DNA from: Leptoclinus maculatus
Lineage: Eukaryota > Chordata > Actinopteri > Perciformes > Stichaeidae
Length of the DNA: 64,000 nucleotides
Assembly (NCBI GenBank): GCA_032191485.1
Contig: JAVDOI010000013.1
Location: forward strand, 949,559 to 1,013,558
Direction: 5' to 3'
The first letter of the stretch is position 1. Each line of letters begins with the position of its first letter. Shown here in pieces: positions 25,601 through 45,550 of this stretch. Both the position numbers and the translations under genes were made by a program. Under the pieces are notes generated by a model. The model had not been told where the DNA came from, ran no database searches, and saw only the letters and a program-made list of their open reading frames with translations.

Positions 25601-27740
25601 TGCTTTGTTGTTTCAGGTGAGGAAGCAGCTGATGGAGCAAACAGCTGTCCTGAAATGCTGAGTCAGCTCTCCTCTCCTCTCTTCTGGCAGCTAAACTCAG
25701 TCACGTTATTTTAAACTGGATTAACGTCACATATCTGAATACTAAATGTTAATAAAACATGTACAGAAACACAAGTTGTTTAGTGTCTTGTATCATGTAT
25801 TTTGTATATAAAATGTATGTTAAATGAGTCTCATGCAACTGTTGATGAGGCTCATGGGAAATGTAGTATTTAGCACCATTAAATACACCAAACTTGATTT
25901 GTCAGGTACAAATTTGCAGTCGTGGAAGAATGAAGTATTCGGACAAAGTAGCAATGACTCAATTTCAAAGATACAAGTAGTCCAGCATACTACTTGTGCA
26001 AAAGTAAAATGTACTTAAAGCTTCAAAGTAAAAGTACTCACTATGCAACATGTAAGCAGCATTTTAATATTGCAGCCGACTGCAGTAAATCTAATTTTGC
26101 TCATTTTATAAATGTTTTCATTTACTTTATAACTATATGTTATATATAGATGTTCCTCTGAAATATTGTGGAGTTAAAGTAGAGCAGGAAATTAAAATGC
26201 TGATAAATATGTTGTTTTCTGTCTAGAAACACTGATTTTCTTGCAGAGGAACTAGTTGAAAACTGCACATTTACTATGGTTTGCCTGTAAATCCTTATAT
26301 TGTTCTGTATATGGTCATCAAATTGTAAATATTAATTTTTGGCAATCACAAAAAAAGTCCACCCCTGCCTTAAGGGTTGGTTGTCGTAAAGTTTAGGGTT
26401 AATATCCAGGGAATACATTTAAATGAATGAAATGTCTTTTTTGTTGTTGTGTTTCTGTCGTTCCTCTCGTCCACCAGCAGAGGTCGCTTTCTGCCTGTTT
26501 CAGAGGCAGTGAACATGAGCACACAGCATGTTGTGTAATTGATGACTGACTTGTTCTTGGAGAACATTTGGTTCCTTCTAGGAATAAACTATGACAATAT
26601 TATGGTCAGAATAGAACTTAAAATACCATAGGAGAAAGATAAGACAAACACCAGGAACCATCGGTCAGATATCTGTGTTTTTATTAGGATTTGGGTCCTA
26701 ATGTGACACCGGAAGTCTTTGCATAACACAGATTAAAGGACAAATAAATGTCAGCATCGGGCGTTTTTTTCCCCTCTGGCATGCATAATGAAGATGTCAT
26801 ACTAGGTGACTGAAACAACCAAATGCGCATGCGTGAGAGATATTGCAACATTTGTAGTTTGTAGCCATGCTTGTAGTCCAATGGAGACGCCACTCTGTGA
26901 CGCGGGCGCCGCATTCAAGGACTCCTCATTTTCTCCGACGTTTCATTGCCAATGTACTTATGAGCATATTATATCATAGACAATACTTATAAGCGTATTA
27001 TATCATGGATGTTAAGTCTGTTATGGTATAAAATAATGCGCCTTATGTAACAAATCATGTAACATATCTGTTTTTATTTTGTTATAAATGAATCCACGTA
27101 TAATAATAATATTGATTTACTGTAAGAGCCTAAGATGTAAAATAAAAAACAAAGCAAAGAAAAATTACTTATTAGAGATCATAGTGATGTACAACAACGT
27201 TTAGGGAAGGATACAAAAAATGTTTAAATTAATTTAATTTAAAGTAAAAATAACAATTAGGACTTTGAGAACATATCACAAACATGACAATATTATTTTT
27301 TGTTGAATTATAATTGTAATTTTTTTTAGACTTCACACCCACTACAATTTTATTGTATTATATTATATTATATTATATTATATTATATTATATTATATTA
27401 TATTATATTTCATTTCATTTCATTTCATTTCATTTCATTTCATTTCATTTCATTTCATTTCATTTCATTTCATTTGAGTTTAGTTTAGTTTAGTTGTATT
27501 TTATTGCTTATGTATTAATTTTCTACTTTCATTATTTCTCGACTTACTCTTTTATATTACTAATTTTATTTTTTTATTTAATTTAGTTCTATTTTTACAA
27601 TACCTTTTTTGTTGAATTATAATTGTAATATTTTTTTATTATTATTTTGAACTCGTACACATATTCAAGAAACTTGTTCGTGTGCACTTTTTGTTGTTGT
27701 TGTTGTAACTAACGTCCATATTTCCGAGGGCGCCTGAACG
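22661..27740. other. Intergenic region between phc3 and cul1 (head-to-head genes)
   Basis: Mostly AT-rich sequence with no supported coding exon. Contains a (GT)n at 22880-22905, copies of a dispersed 'agtaaaagtactc' teleost repeat (23225-23620, 25440-25560, 25960-26110), a GC-containing island near 26820-26940, and three abutting pentanucleotide arrays (27352-27490). One isolated terminal-exon-like segment near 25616 is discussed as a finding. Confidence 0.5.
27352..27495. repeat. Three abutting pentanucleotide arrays: (ATATT)n, (CATTT)n, (AGTTT)n
   Basis: About 11 copies of TATTA, then 14 copies of CATTT, then about 4 copies of AGTTT, with no spacer, roughly 300 bp upstream of the cul1 leader exon. 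Confidence 0.95.
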
Positions 27741-27924
27741 CGGCATGATTCGGTGGCTGCTGGAGCTGATCTTTGTGCGAACGAAGCAGAGCGGTCGCAG
27801 TTAGCAACAGTTAGCATCGCAGTTAGCACCAGGACGAGCAGACACACTCCGAGGACCGCGGAGGAGGAGGCCGATAAATCCACACATACAGCTATAATAA
27901 AGTGACAGCGGCGGTCTTAACATG
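27740..27924 (+). promoter_or_regulatory. cul1: cul1 promoter / 5' leader exon
   Basis: GC-rich segment in an otherwise AT-rich region, with repeated 'gttagca' words, ending at a consensus donor ('aacatggtaagg', cut after 27924). The next acceptor on this strand that fits is at 35296, just upstream of the cul1 start codon. The last three bases of the exon are ATG, which would open a four-codon upstream frame after splicing. The transcription start is not visible. Confidence 0.6.
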
Positions 27925-30204
27925 GTAAGGAGACATTTCAGAGTCGTAAAAACCTGGTGGGCGCCATCTTTTTTTATTTTATATAACGACAGTCACAATC
28001 TAGCGCAAGAGCTAGCAAAGCTAATGCTAAACGAGCTGGCTGGCTAACTGTTTTCCTGACTCATTATTGAGCAGCCCGAGGAAGCTAAAGGCTGCCATTT
28101 TACACCAACAAACACGGGCAGTTTGGTCTTTTTCCTGAGGCAAAGACCAAGGCCGCTTTCATCCGAAATATACCCCAAAACACTACACGTGTGTCTAAAT
28201 AAAAAAAATGGTCCAAATAGATATTGTATTTTGATTTTAAGCTAATCCCCCAAGCTAACGTTACTTAGCTTAGTTAGCTAACAGGCTAATCTAGCCATTG
28301 AAGCTAATGCTAGCAGCCAGTATTGCGTAGCAGTGTTTTACTCCATTCGCAGCTCGAGCGTTTTTTGGATAATCCTGAACAAAATATTCCCAAAAAAGCA
28401 GGTCAATGTACAGCCTCGTTGTATTTAGTGAGGATTATATACCAAAGAGTCCTAGTTTATCTGGAGCTAGTTCCTCCTCGTTATTATTAAACCGGCCTTG
28501 TGTCGTAACGTTGGGTGATTTTTAAACCTGACACACTCTTTGAATACCTGTAAAAAAGCACACCTGGTCCTCTCCACATTTTAGGCCTTAGAGATGTTGG
28601 AGGGGGGGAAAAGGAAGGAAGGAAGCAAGAAAGGATACACGTTTTTAGATAAGACTGAATGATTAGGACCCCTCTGCTGGTGGAAACTATTGTACTCTTT
28701 CTCCTTGATTTTGAAAAGGGAACACAAATACAGTTATCATACCAGTTTTGTTCATTTTAAATCTGCATCCTTTACTTTTAGTGTGTGAACGCTGATGTGC
28801 TAATAATAGTAAAGTAAACAAGATGTGGAAGTCTCGCACTCATGATCAAATAGTTTTTATCTTCTTTACATGTGGTGTTTTTAAATCATCTTTCCACAGA
28901 GATGTACGACTCAAACACTACCACGTTTTTGTTATGTACTACAAGTAAGATGAAAAGTCTATATCCAGTGCTTTCACACCAACATGTGTATAATTATACA
29001 TTTTGTGAAAGATGTGATTGTTTTAAGCTCCCACACTCAAAGGAAAGAGTCATGGTATAAAGCAGTCGTTTCCAGGCCTGGAGATATATATTTTATTCTA
29101 TTTTTGTTTCTCTTGAACAATCAGGACTCTCTCTGTTTGCTGCTGACTAGCTTTTAGACTTTTACAGTTATGATAAAACTATCCTTTATTTATTACTAGT
29201 GAGGTTGTTGTCTGTCTCGGTCGACAAGGTCTACTATTTATCAAATGTTTTTAACGTATTTGTAGAGCTTTTTAAAACATAAATGTTGTCAATAATATAT
29301 TCTGAACGTGTGCATATAGTTCTGATATTCCCAGTAGTGTTGGTTGATAAAGATGTACAATATTGGAAGAGGCTTAGTTCAAACACTGGCACAAACAAAG
29401 TGGAACTTTTCAGACATGCCTTCTTTGTTTTAGAAGATTAAAAGAAACATAATCACTTATTATATTTATTGGATGACTTGTGTTAACTGACACATCACAA
29501 GAGGGAAAGGTTTCACATTATTTTACAGTCAAATAGTCGTAATATATATGATACTACACCTGTATGTGCATTTCTTTCTACAATAACACTTGACGTGCAG
29601 GGAAACTTTTCATTTCTGTGTTTATATTGAGCTATGAGGCTTAATTGTACATGTTTAGACACATCTTATCCTCTCAGAATCAACCTGTTTGAGTCGGATG
29701 GTCTGTGTGTTTTTACAGGCCACACGGTGGGTGTTTGTTGGCACTTTACATAAGCAAAGAACATCTGTCTTATCGGTAAATATGCTAAATTATCATCCTA
29801 CAGCAGATGCAGACTTGTTCCTTTTTGCATACGGCCGTCTACCTGCATAGAAATTACATTAAGTTGGTGTTTGAATGGAAACATTGCCAGTTTTCAATCA
29901 GGACTTAATAGCAGAGTCTGTTTATTTTGATTACAAATAGTGTTTAAACTGTAAGAATGTGGGGAGCATATTAGGAGTATTAAATACTCTGATGTGTACA
30001 CGGAGCACATGTTGCACCTGATCTGCTCATCATCGACGGCTCAATTACACATGCCGAGTTTAGTTAGACGGATGCTTTTCTGACGCTGGCATGCATCAGT
30101 CTGCATTAGTGTTGGGCCTCTAGGGCAGCACTATTGTCAAATCAGCAATATGTAAACATGCCGAAAGGATGTGCTTGTTTAGCAAGTCAAGTCGGCCACG
30201 ATGG

Positions 30205-30600
30205 AGATGTCCTAGCTCTTCTTTTACCTGTCCTAGCTCCTCTTTTACCTGTCCTAGCTCCTCTTTTACCCGTCCTAGCTCCCCTGTTACCCGTCCTAGC
30301 TCCTCTTATACCCGTCCTAGCTCTTCTTTTACCTGTCCTAGCTCTTCTTTTACCTGTCCTAGCTCCTAGCTCCTCTTTTACCCGTCCTAGCTCCTCTTTT
30401 ATCTGTCCTAGCTCCTCTTTTACCCATCCTAGCTCCTCTTTTACCCATCCTAGCTCCTCTTTTACCCGTCCTAGCTCCTCTTTTATCTGTCCTAGCCCTC
30501 TTTTATCTGTCCTAGCTCCTCTTTTACCCCATTTTAGCTCCTATTTTACCCGTCCTACTTCCTCTTCTACCTGTCCTAGCTCCTCTCTTACCTGGCCTGA
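30205..30600. repeat. 21-bp minisatellite in cul1 intron 1
   Basis: About 18 units of 'tcctagctcctcttttaccc' plus one base, with variants acctg/cccgt/cccat/atctg. Because 21 is a multiple of 3, each frame repeats a fixed heptapeptide and one stays open for 184 codons; no gene is implied. Confidence 0.95.
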
Positions 30601-30959
30601 CCCCTCCAGGTCCATCTCCTTAATATGCACACGGTGCCGTGAAGATTGTAAAGTGAAGTCTGTGCTCGGATGCTCTTCTGAATGCTGAGCGGAGCGACAA
30701 GAAATCAAAAGCTGCTTACGCTAATTCAAACGTCTTCTCGTCGCCACATGATCACACGTCATCGTCACCGTGATTCATCTGAGGCCTCGTTGCTCCTCGT
30801 GACTCACCCCTCGCAGCTTTTTTTATTAGGTCACAAAAACTCGACTCCCTAAAATTGTTTTGTTATTGTTTGTGTTTGTAAAAGTAGGGTATTGGGTTGT
30901 CTGGTCGGACCAGGGTAATCAGATTTACCGGGCTGAGCTTTTTCTTTTTTCTCATGAGC

Positions 30960-31130
30960 ATCTCTCTGTCTCTCTGTCTCTGTCTGTCTTTCTGTCTGTC
31001 TCTCGCTCTCTCTGTCTGTCTCTCGCTCTGTCTGTCTGTCTGTCTCTCGCTCTGTCTGTCTGTCTGTCTCTCGCTCTGTCTGTCTGTCTGTCTCTCGCTC
31101 TGTCTGTCTGTCTCTCTGTCTCTCTCCCCC
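30960..31130. repeat. (TCTG/TCTC)n polypyrimidine array
   Basis: Almost only T and C with G in TCTG words, in cul1 intron 1 on the sense strand. Confidence 0.95.
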
Positions 31131-31914
31131 TCCACCACTCCCTGCATCCTTCCCGTTCAGACGCGCTTTACTTCCTGGATTGTGGCAACACCTTCTGTAT
31201 TACAATAACAGTAAAGAGTTATTCAGTGTCGGAGGGTAGGAACCTACCAGCTGAATGCAGGTGAGGTTTGGCTGTCCGGTTCAATTCATCTTGTGGAAGA
31301 AATACATCTGAATTGCACACTGGTAACAGGAAGTTTTTAATTTGTTTGTAGCTGTGTGAGGCTGATGGCCGGTTGTAAGCAACAGGATGGCGTGTTCCGG
31401 TTTCCCCTCTCTGTCTCCAGTTGGTCTCTCCCACCCCTCCACGGAGAGTTATTTTTAATGATACTGTTTTTTTGAATGGCGCCAGTAATCTTTTAGTGTT
31501 GACTGTGATGTCCAGAGGGGATAGTAGTCACATGCACCAGTCCATCTTCCTCCCTCCCAAATACTGATTCTGACACTTCAAATCTGCAGATATAGAATAC
31601 GCAACAAATACCAGTGCCCTCTTCTTCCCTTATTTTAAATCTTTATAGTCATTGTTATTATTAATATATAAGGTAACATGAGGCCGTGTAGAGTCGGTGG
31701 CTCGCTGTGACTTATCGTAATTGATAACATTTCATTTTGTAAAGAAACTGACAGTGAAATTGTATTTAATGTGAAAGTAATCCACTTCCTCAGTTCAGTA
31801 TCGATACTTATTTAAAGTTTAACGGTGAAAAGAGATGTTGTATTTGGCTTCTTCGTCTGTCAACGGGACTTGTTGATTAAGGCCAGTTGTTACCTGAAGG
31901 AGTAACGTGCCGAC

Positions 31915-32240
31915 AGTGTACTAACGGGTCAGATACATGTAGAGGAAGACCTGTACTAACGGGTCAGATACATGTAGAGGAAGACCTGTACTAACGGGTC
32001 AGATACATGTAGAGGAAGACCTGTACTAACGGGTCAGATACATGTAGAGGAAGACCTGTACTAACGGGTCAGATACATGTAGAGGAAGACCTGTACTAAC
32101 GGGTCAGATACATGTAGAGGAAGACCTGTACTAACGGGTCAGATACATGTAGAGGAAGACCTGTACTAACGGGTCAGATACATGTAGAGGAAGACCTGGA
32201 CCTGTACTAACGGGTCAGATACATGTAGAGGAAGACCTGG
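31915..32240. repeat. 35-bp minisatellite in cul1 intron 1
   Basis: Nine near-identical units of 35 bp containing 'tactaacgggtcagatacat', at 35-base spacing (31919, 31954, 31989 ...). The last units carry a short 'ctggac' insertion. Confidence 0.95.
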
Positions 32241-32784
32241 ACTAGTACCTCCTGGTCTAGGGAATCTGAAATCTGATCCAAGTGCTGCTGCGGTGGTGAA
32301 AGGAGCACCTTTTCTTTCCTCGACCACCGGTGAATAGAGAGTTGAGCGCTGTTACTTCGTGCAGTCGGAGTGGCTGCTCGGATAGGTATTGTCTGCCACC
32401 CAGTTGCCATGGCAACTGCCGGAGCACCTCCAGGTAGAGATCTGATGAAGAGGAGCAGAAGGCTGAAACTGGTCTGGAGTCAGTGTGGGCCTTCATCGTT
32501 ATCCAACACACACACAGCCGGCATCCATCGATATCCTGCATGAGCCAGTGCTTTTTAATTTTAGGGTTGTAAATGTAATATGGTTATTATACATACATAC
32601 ATACATACATACACATGCGAGGAAACATCGTGGTAGTTCAGTTTGTTCACACTGTGAAGATTTTACTGCATTTAAAGACAAATAAGAATTAACTGGCTGG
32701 TTATAAAGTTAAACTGGACTATTAGTTTGAGGATTAACCAGCTTCTTTACTTTGTAGACGTAGAATTACTTCCTGTGTTGTCGC

Positions 32785-32905
32785 TTTATTCTGTCTCTCT
32801 CCCTCTTTCTGTCTCTGTCTCTCCGCCTTTCTCTCCGTCTGTCTCTGTCTCTCCCTCTGTCTCCCTCTCCCTCTGTCTCTCTCTCTGTCTCTCTCTCTCT
32901 CTCTC
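32785..32905. repeat. (TCTC/TCTG)n polypyrimidine array
   Basis: Low-complexity T/C-rich sequence in cul1 intron 1. Confidence 0.9.
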
Positions 32906-33859
32906 TAGAATTACTTCCTGTGCTATTACTACTTGCTTATTCCTGCTGTGTGGATATGAAAAGGCTTCATGTTGCAGGATCACAGGATCTTGCTTTCTAG
33001 ATGTTGCATAAACCGCTGGTTGTTATCCAGTTTTATGAATCTAGGTTTGGTCATAAAGAGGTGCCGGTATCTGGGCGTGGAGAAGACGACATATTTTAGT
33101 CTTGGTGTGCCTGAACTTTGTGTTGTGTCATGGCTTTCTCTTCTGCATCAGTGCTTCTCTTTACCATCTTGCCCGTAGTGCTTTGATAACTAGAAAAACA
33201 TACCGCAATGTCTGAATAGAAAGATTGTGCTGCACTAGCTGAACTGTGTGTTCTCGTTTTTGGGAAATAGTTTAGCAAGAAAGAATGAATGAATACAGAC
33301 ACAGTCTGACGTGTCTACAGTGAGACAATAGACAGAACATTTTTTACATTTAGGTACAGGTACGGTAGAAACTACAGCTGAGACAATTAGTTGATTAACA
33401 AAAGAAATGCAACTATTTTGATGGTTAATTAGTCGTTGAAGTTGCTGCCTTTCTGTCTTTCTGTCTCATGAGCAACTTAGCTGCCGTTTGATTCATTGTG
33501 CGGCGTCAACAGCGACAGGAAGTAAACAGCGCGGGTCACTCGGCTTTCCTCCGCTAACAGGCTATTACACTTTGGGTCACGTCCTGAGTCTCCGGCCATT
33601 AATGGCGGTGAATTGCCAGAGACGGGCGGCTAAATATAGCAGCGCTGCCTACATGTACACAGCAGTTTCTACCAATACAGCCTCCTTTAGTCACTTCTTT
33701 AGACAGCAAGGCCTCTAGTTTGTTTTTCTTCTTTATTGGATTTTTGAATGATTTGAATGATTCTGGGATGTCAATTTAAACTTCCAGTTTAGTTTCATGC
33801 TGATAACAACAATGTCATATCTCTGTTTGCCACCTACGTGTTTTTAAACACAATACAAG

Positions 33860-34148
33860 ACTGTCTGTCTGTCTCCTTCTCTGTCTGTCTCTGTCTCTCC
33901 CTCTGTCTCTCTCTCCCTGTCTCCCTCTGTCTCTCTCTCTCTCCCTGTCTCTGTCTCCTCTCTCTCTGTCTGTCTCTCTCTCTCTCTGTCTCCCTGTCTC
34001 TCTCTCTCTGTCTCCCTGTCTCTCTCTCCCTCTCTCTCTCTCTCCCTCTCTCTCTCTGTCTCTCTGTCTGTCTCTCTCTCTGTCTGTCTGCCTGTCTGTC
34101 TCTGTCTGTCTCTCTCTCTCTGTCTCTCTCTCTGTCTCTCTCTCTGTC

Positions 34149-34179
<31 letters not shown>

Positions 34180-34298
34180 GTCTCTCTCTGTCTCTCTCTC
34201 TCTGACTCCTCTCTCTCTGTCTCTCTGTCTGTCTCTCCTCTCTGTCTCTCTCTCTGTCTGTCTCTCTCTCTGTCTCTCTCTCTGTCTCTCTCTCTGTC

Positions 34299-34329
<31 letters not shown>

Positions 34330-34402
34330 GTCTCTCTCTCTCTCTCTCCTCTCTGTCTCTCTCTCTGTCTGTCTCTCCCTCTGTCTCTCTCCCTCTCTCT
34401 TG
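33860..34402. repeat. 540-bp (TCTC/TCTG/TCCC)n array in cul1 intron 1
   Basis: Nearly uninterrupted polypyrimidine on the cul1 sense strand, with G only in TCTG words. It stays open in several frames on both strands, giving Ser/Leu or Arg/Glu-rich pseudo-proteins. Confidence 0.95.
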
Positions 34403-35139
34403 AAAGATGTCGATGCTACAAACACTTGGCGTTCACTCAGCCTACCTTCTCCTCTTGTCCTCAGCTCAGGGGTGAAATTACAGCTTCTGTTCTGTCAATT
34501 ATCTTAATGATGTGCCGCTGTTGACCTCGCTCATGACCTGACCTCGGGCTGGGCGATGGATACTATTTAATATCATGACATGGCATCAGTGATGCATTTT
34601 CCTTATTTTAAATGCTGCGTTAGTGAATTGATGTAATTTTCTGAACTCACCAGGTTGTTCTAGGTGTCCTATTATTCTTCGCCTTTACCCACTTATTCAT
34701 TATATCGATATTACTGATGATTATTTATTAAACATATAATCGTGTAAATACTTTTGTGAAAGCACCAGTGGTCCACCCAAATAGTCTGGTCAAAGATATC
34801 GATCTAATATTTGATTTTCCACCGTATCACCCAGCTTTAACCTGACCTCTTATTAAACAGGGTAAGGGCTAAAAGAACAAATGTGTTGGTAGAATTGGCT
34901 CCTGGTACTTGGTAGACGATGGAGACCGGGCACCGTCTTCACTGGACTAGTGGAGGAAACCATGGAGGCGTTGAAGTGGACTAATCTGTTATTAGCTGGG
35001 TTACGTCAGGGATCAGAGCCAACTGACCTGGCTCACTGGTCCTACAGTACTGGGGAAACTGAGTCTTCTCTAAGTGGTTCTAGAATTTAATATGAACCTT
35101 TAGTATCACTGGTCCTCTGTTGATTTTTTATTGTCGCTT

Positions 35140-35252
35140 TATTCTGTCTGTCTCTCTGTGTCTCTCTATGTCTCTCTCTGTGTCTCTCTCTCTGTCTCTG
35201 TCTCTCTCTCTGTCTGTCTTTCTTCCTTCCTTCTTTCCTTCCTTCCTTCCTT
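35140..35252. repeat. (TCTG/TCTC/TTCC)n array close to the cul1 coding exon
   Basis: Pyrimidine array ending in (TTCC)n about 45 bases before the acceptor at 35296. Confidence 0.9.
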
Positions 35253-35587
35253 GGCAATAACAAATCAAAATGTGTTTCTTGTTTTTTTATTTGCAGGTCA
35301 TCTGGTGAGGAGTGCCACATATTTTTAGGAGGAGTGGCAGACAAGACAGCGCCACCCAGGCGTGCAGAGTGGGACTGCACCTCCTGTCTCACAACCCGAC
35401 GACCAGCTTCCTGAAGCGCCGCTACCGCCGCCGCCGCCAGATGGACTGCACACTCTGAGAGCAGAGCGACCCAGGACAGAAACCCAACAGAGGAGAGGTG
35501 CCGGGTGGTGGTGGGGGGGTAGAAGAACGCCCACCGGAGCAGGAAAGGGAGGGGTATCGATCGGTCAGAGGACGAGGACGATCCACG

Positions 35588-45452
<9,865 letters not shown>

Positions 45453-45544
45453 ACGCCGACCTCCCTCCCGCCCGCCGGCTCTCCTCAGTTTTATTTGTTA
45501 TCTTCATTCTTTTTCTTTTTTTTTTTTTTATTTTATGTCTGAGT

Positions 45545-45550
45545 AATAAA
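45545..45550 (+). terminator. Candidate polyadenylation signal of cul1 (proximal)
   Basis: AATAAA about 93 bases after the cul1 stop. A second AATAAA at 46241-46246 could mark a longer 3' UTR. Confidence 0.5.

Larger units (their letters stand above)
27925..35296. other. cul1 intron 1, repeat-rich
   Basis: 7.4 kb without coding exons. Contains in order: GCTA-word cluster (27960-28320), a 21-bp minisatellite (30205-30600), TCTG/TCTC arrays (30960-31130, 32785-32905, 33860-34400, 35140-35250), a 35-bp minisatellite (31915-32240) and an (ATAC)n run (32590-32612). Long open frames over these arrays are artefacts of low complexity. Confidence 0.7.

Noticed and set aside
26684..26914. 76-codon minus-strand frame in a small GC-richer patch
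   Set aside because: No recognisable domain, no splice partner, and composition like its surroundings.
27406..27475. CATTT (TTTCA rotation) array as a disease-type pentanucleotide expansion
   Set aside because: The neighbouring unit is TATTA, not TTTTA, and the array is not within a transcribed intron; the likeness to human TTTCA expansions is superficial.
33838..34524. 228-codon Ser/Leu-rich frame and its Arg/Glu-rich antisense partner
   Set aside because: Product of the TCTC/TCTG array in cul1 intron 1; no start context or conserved domain.
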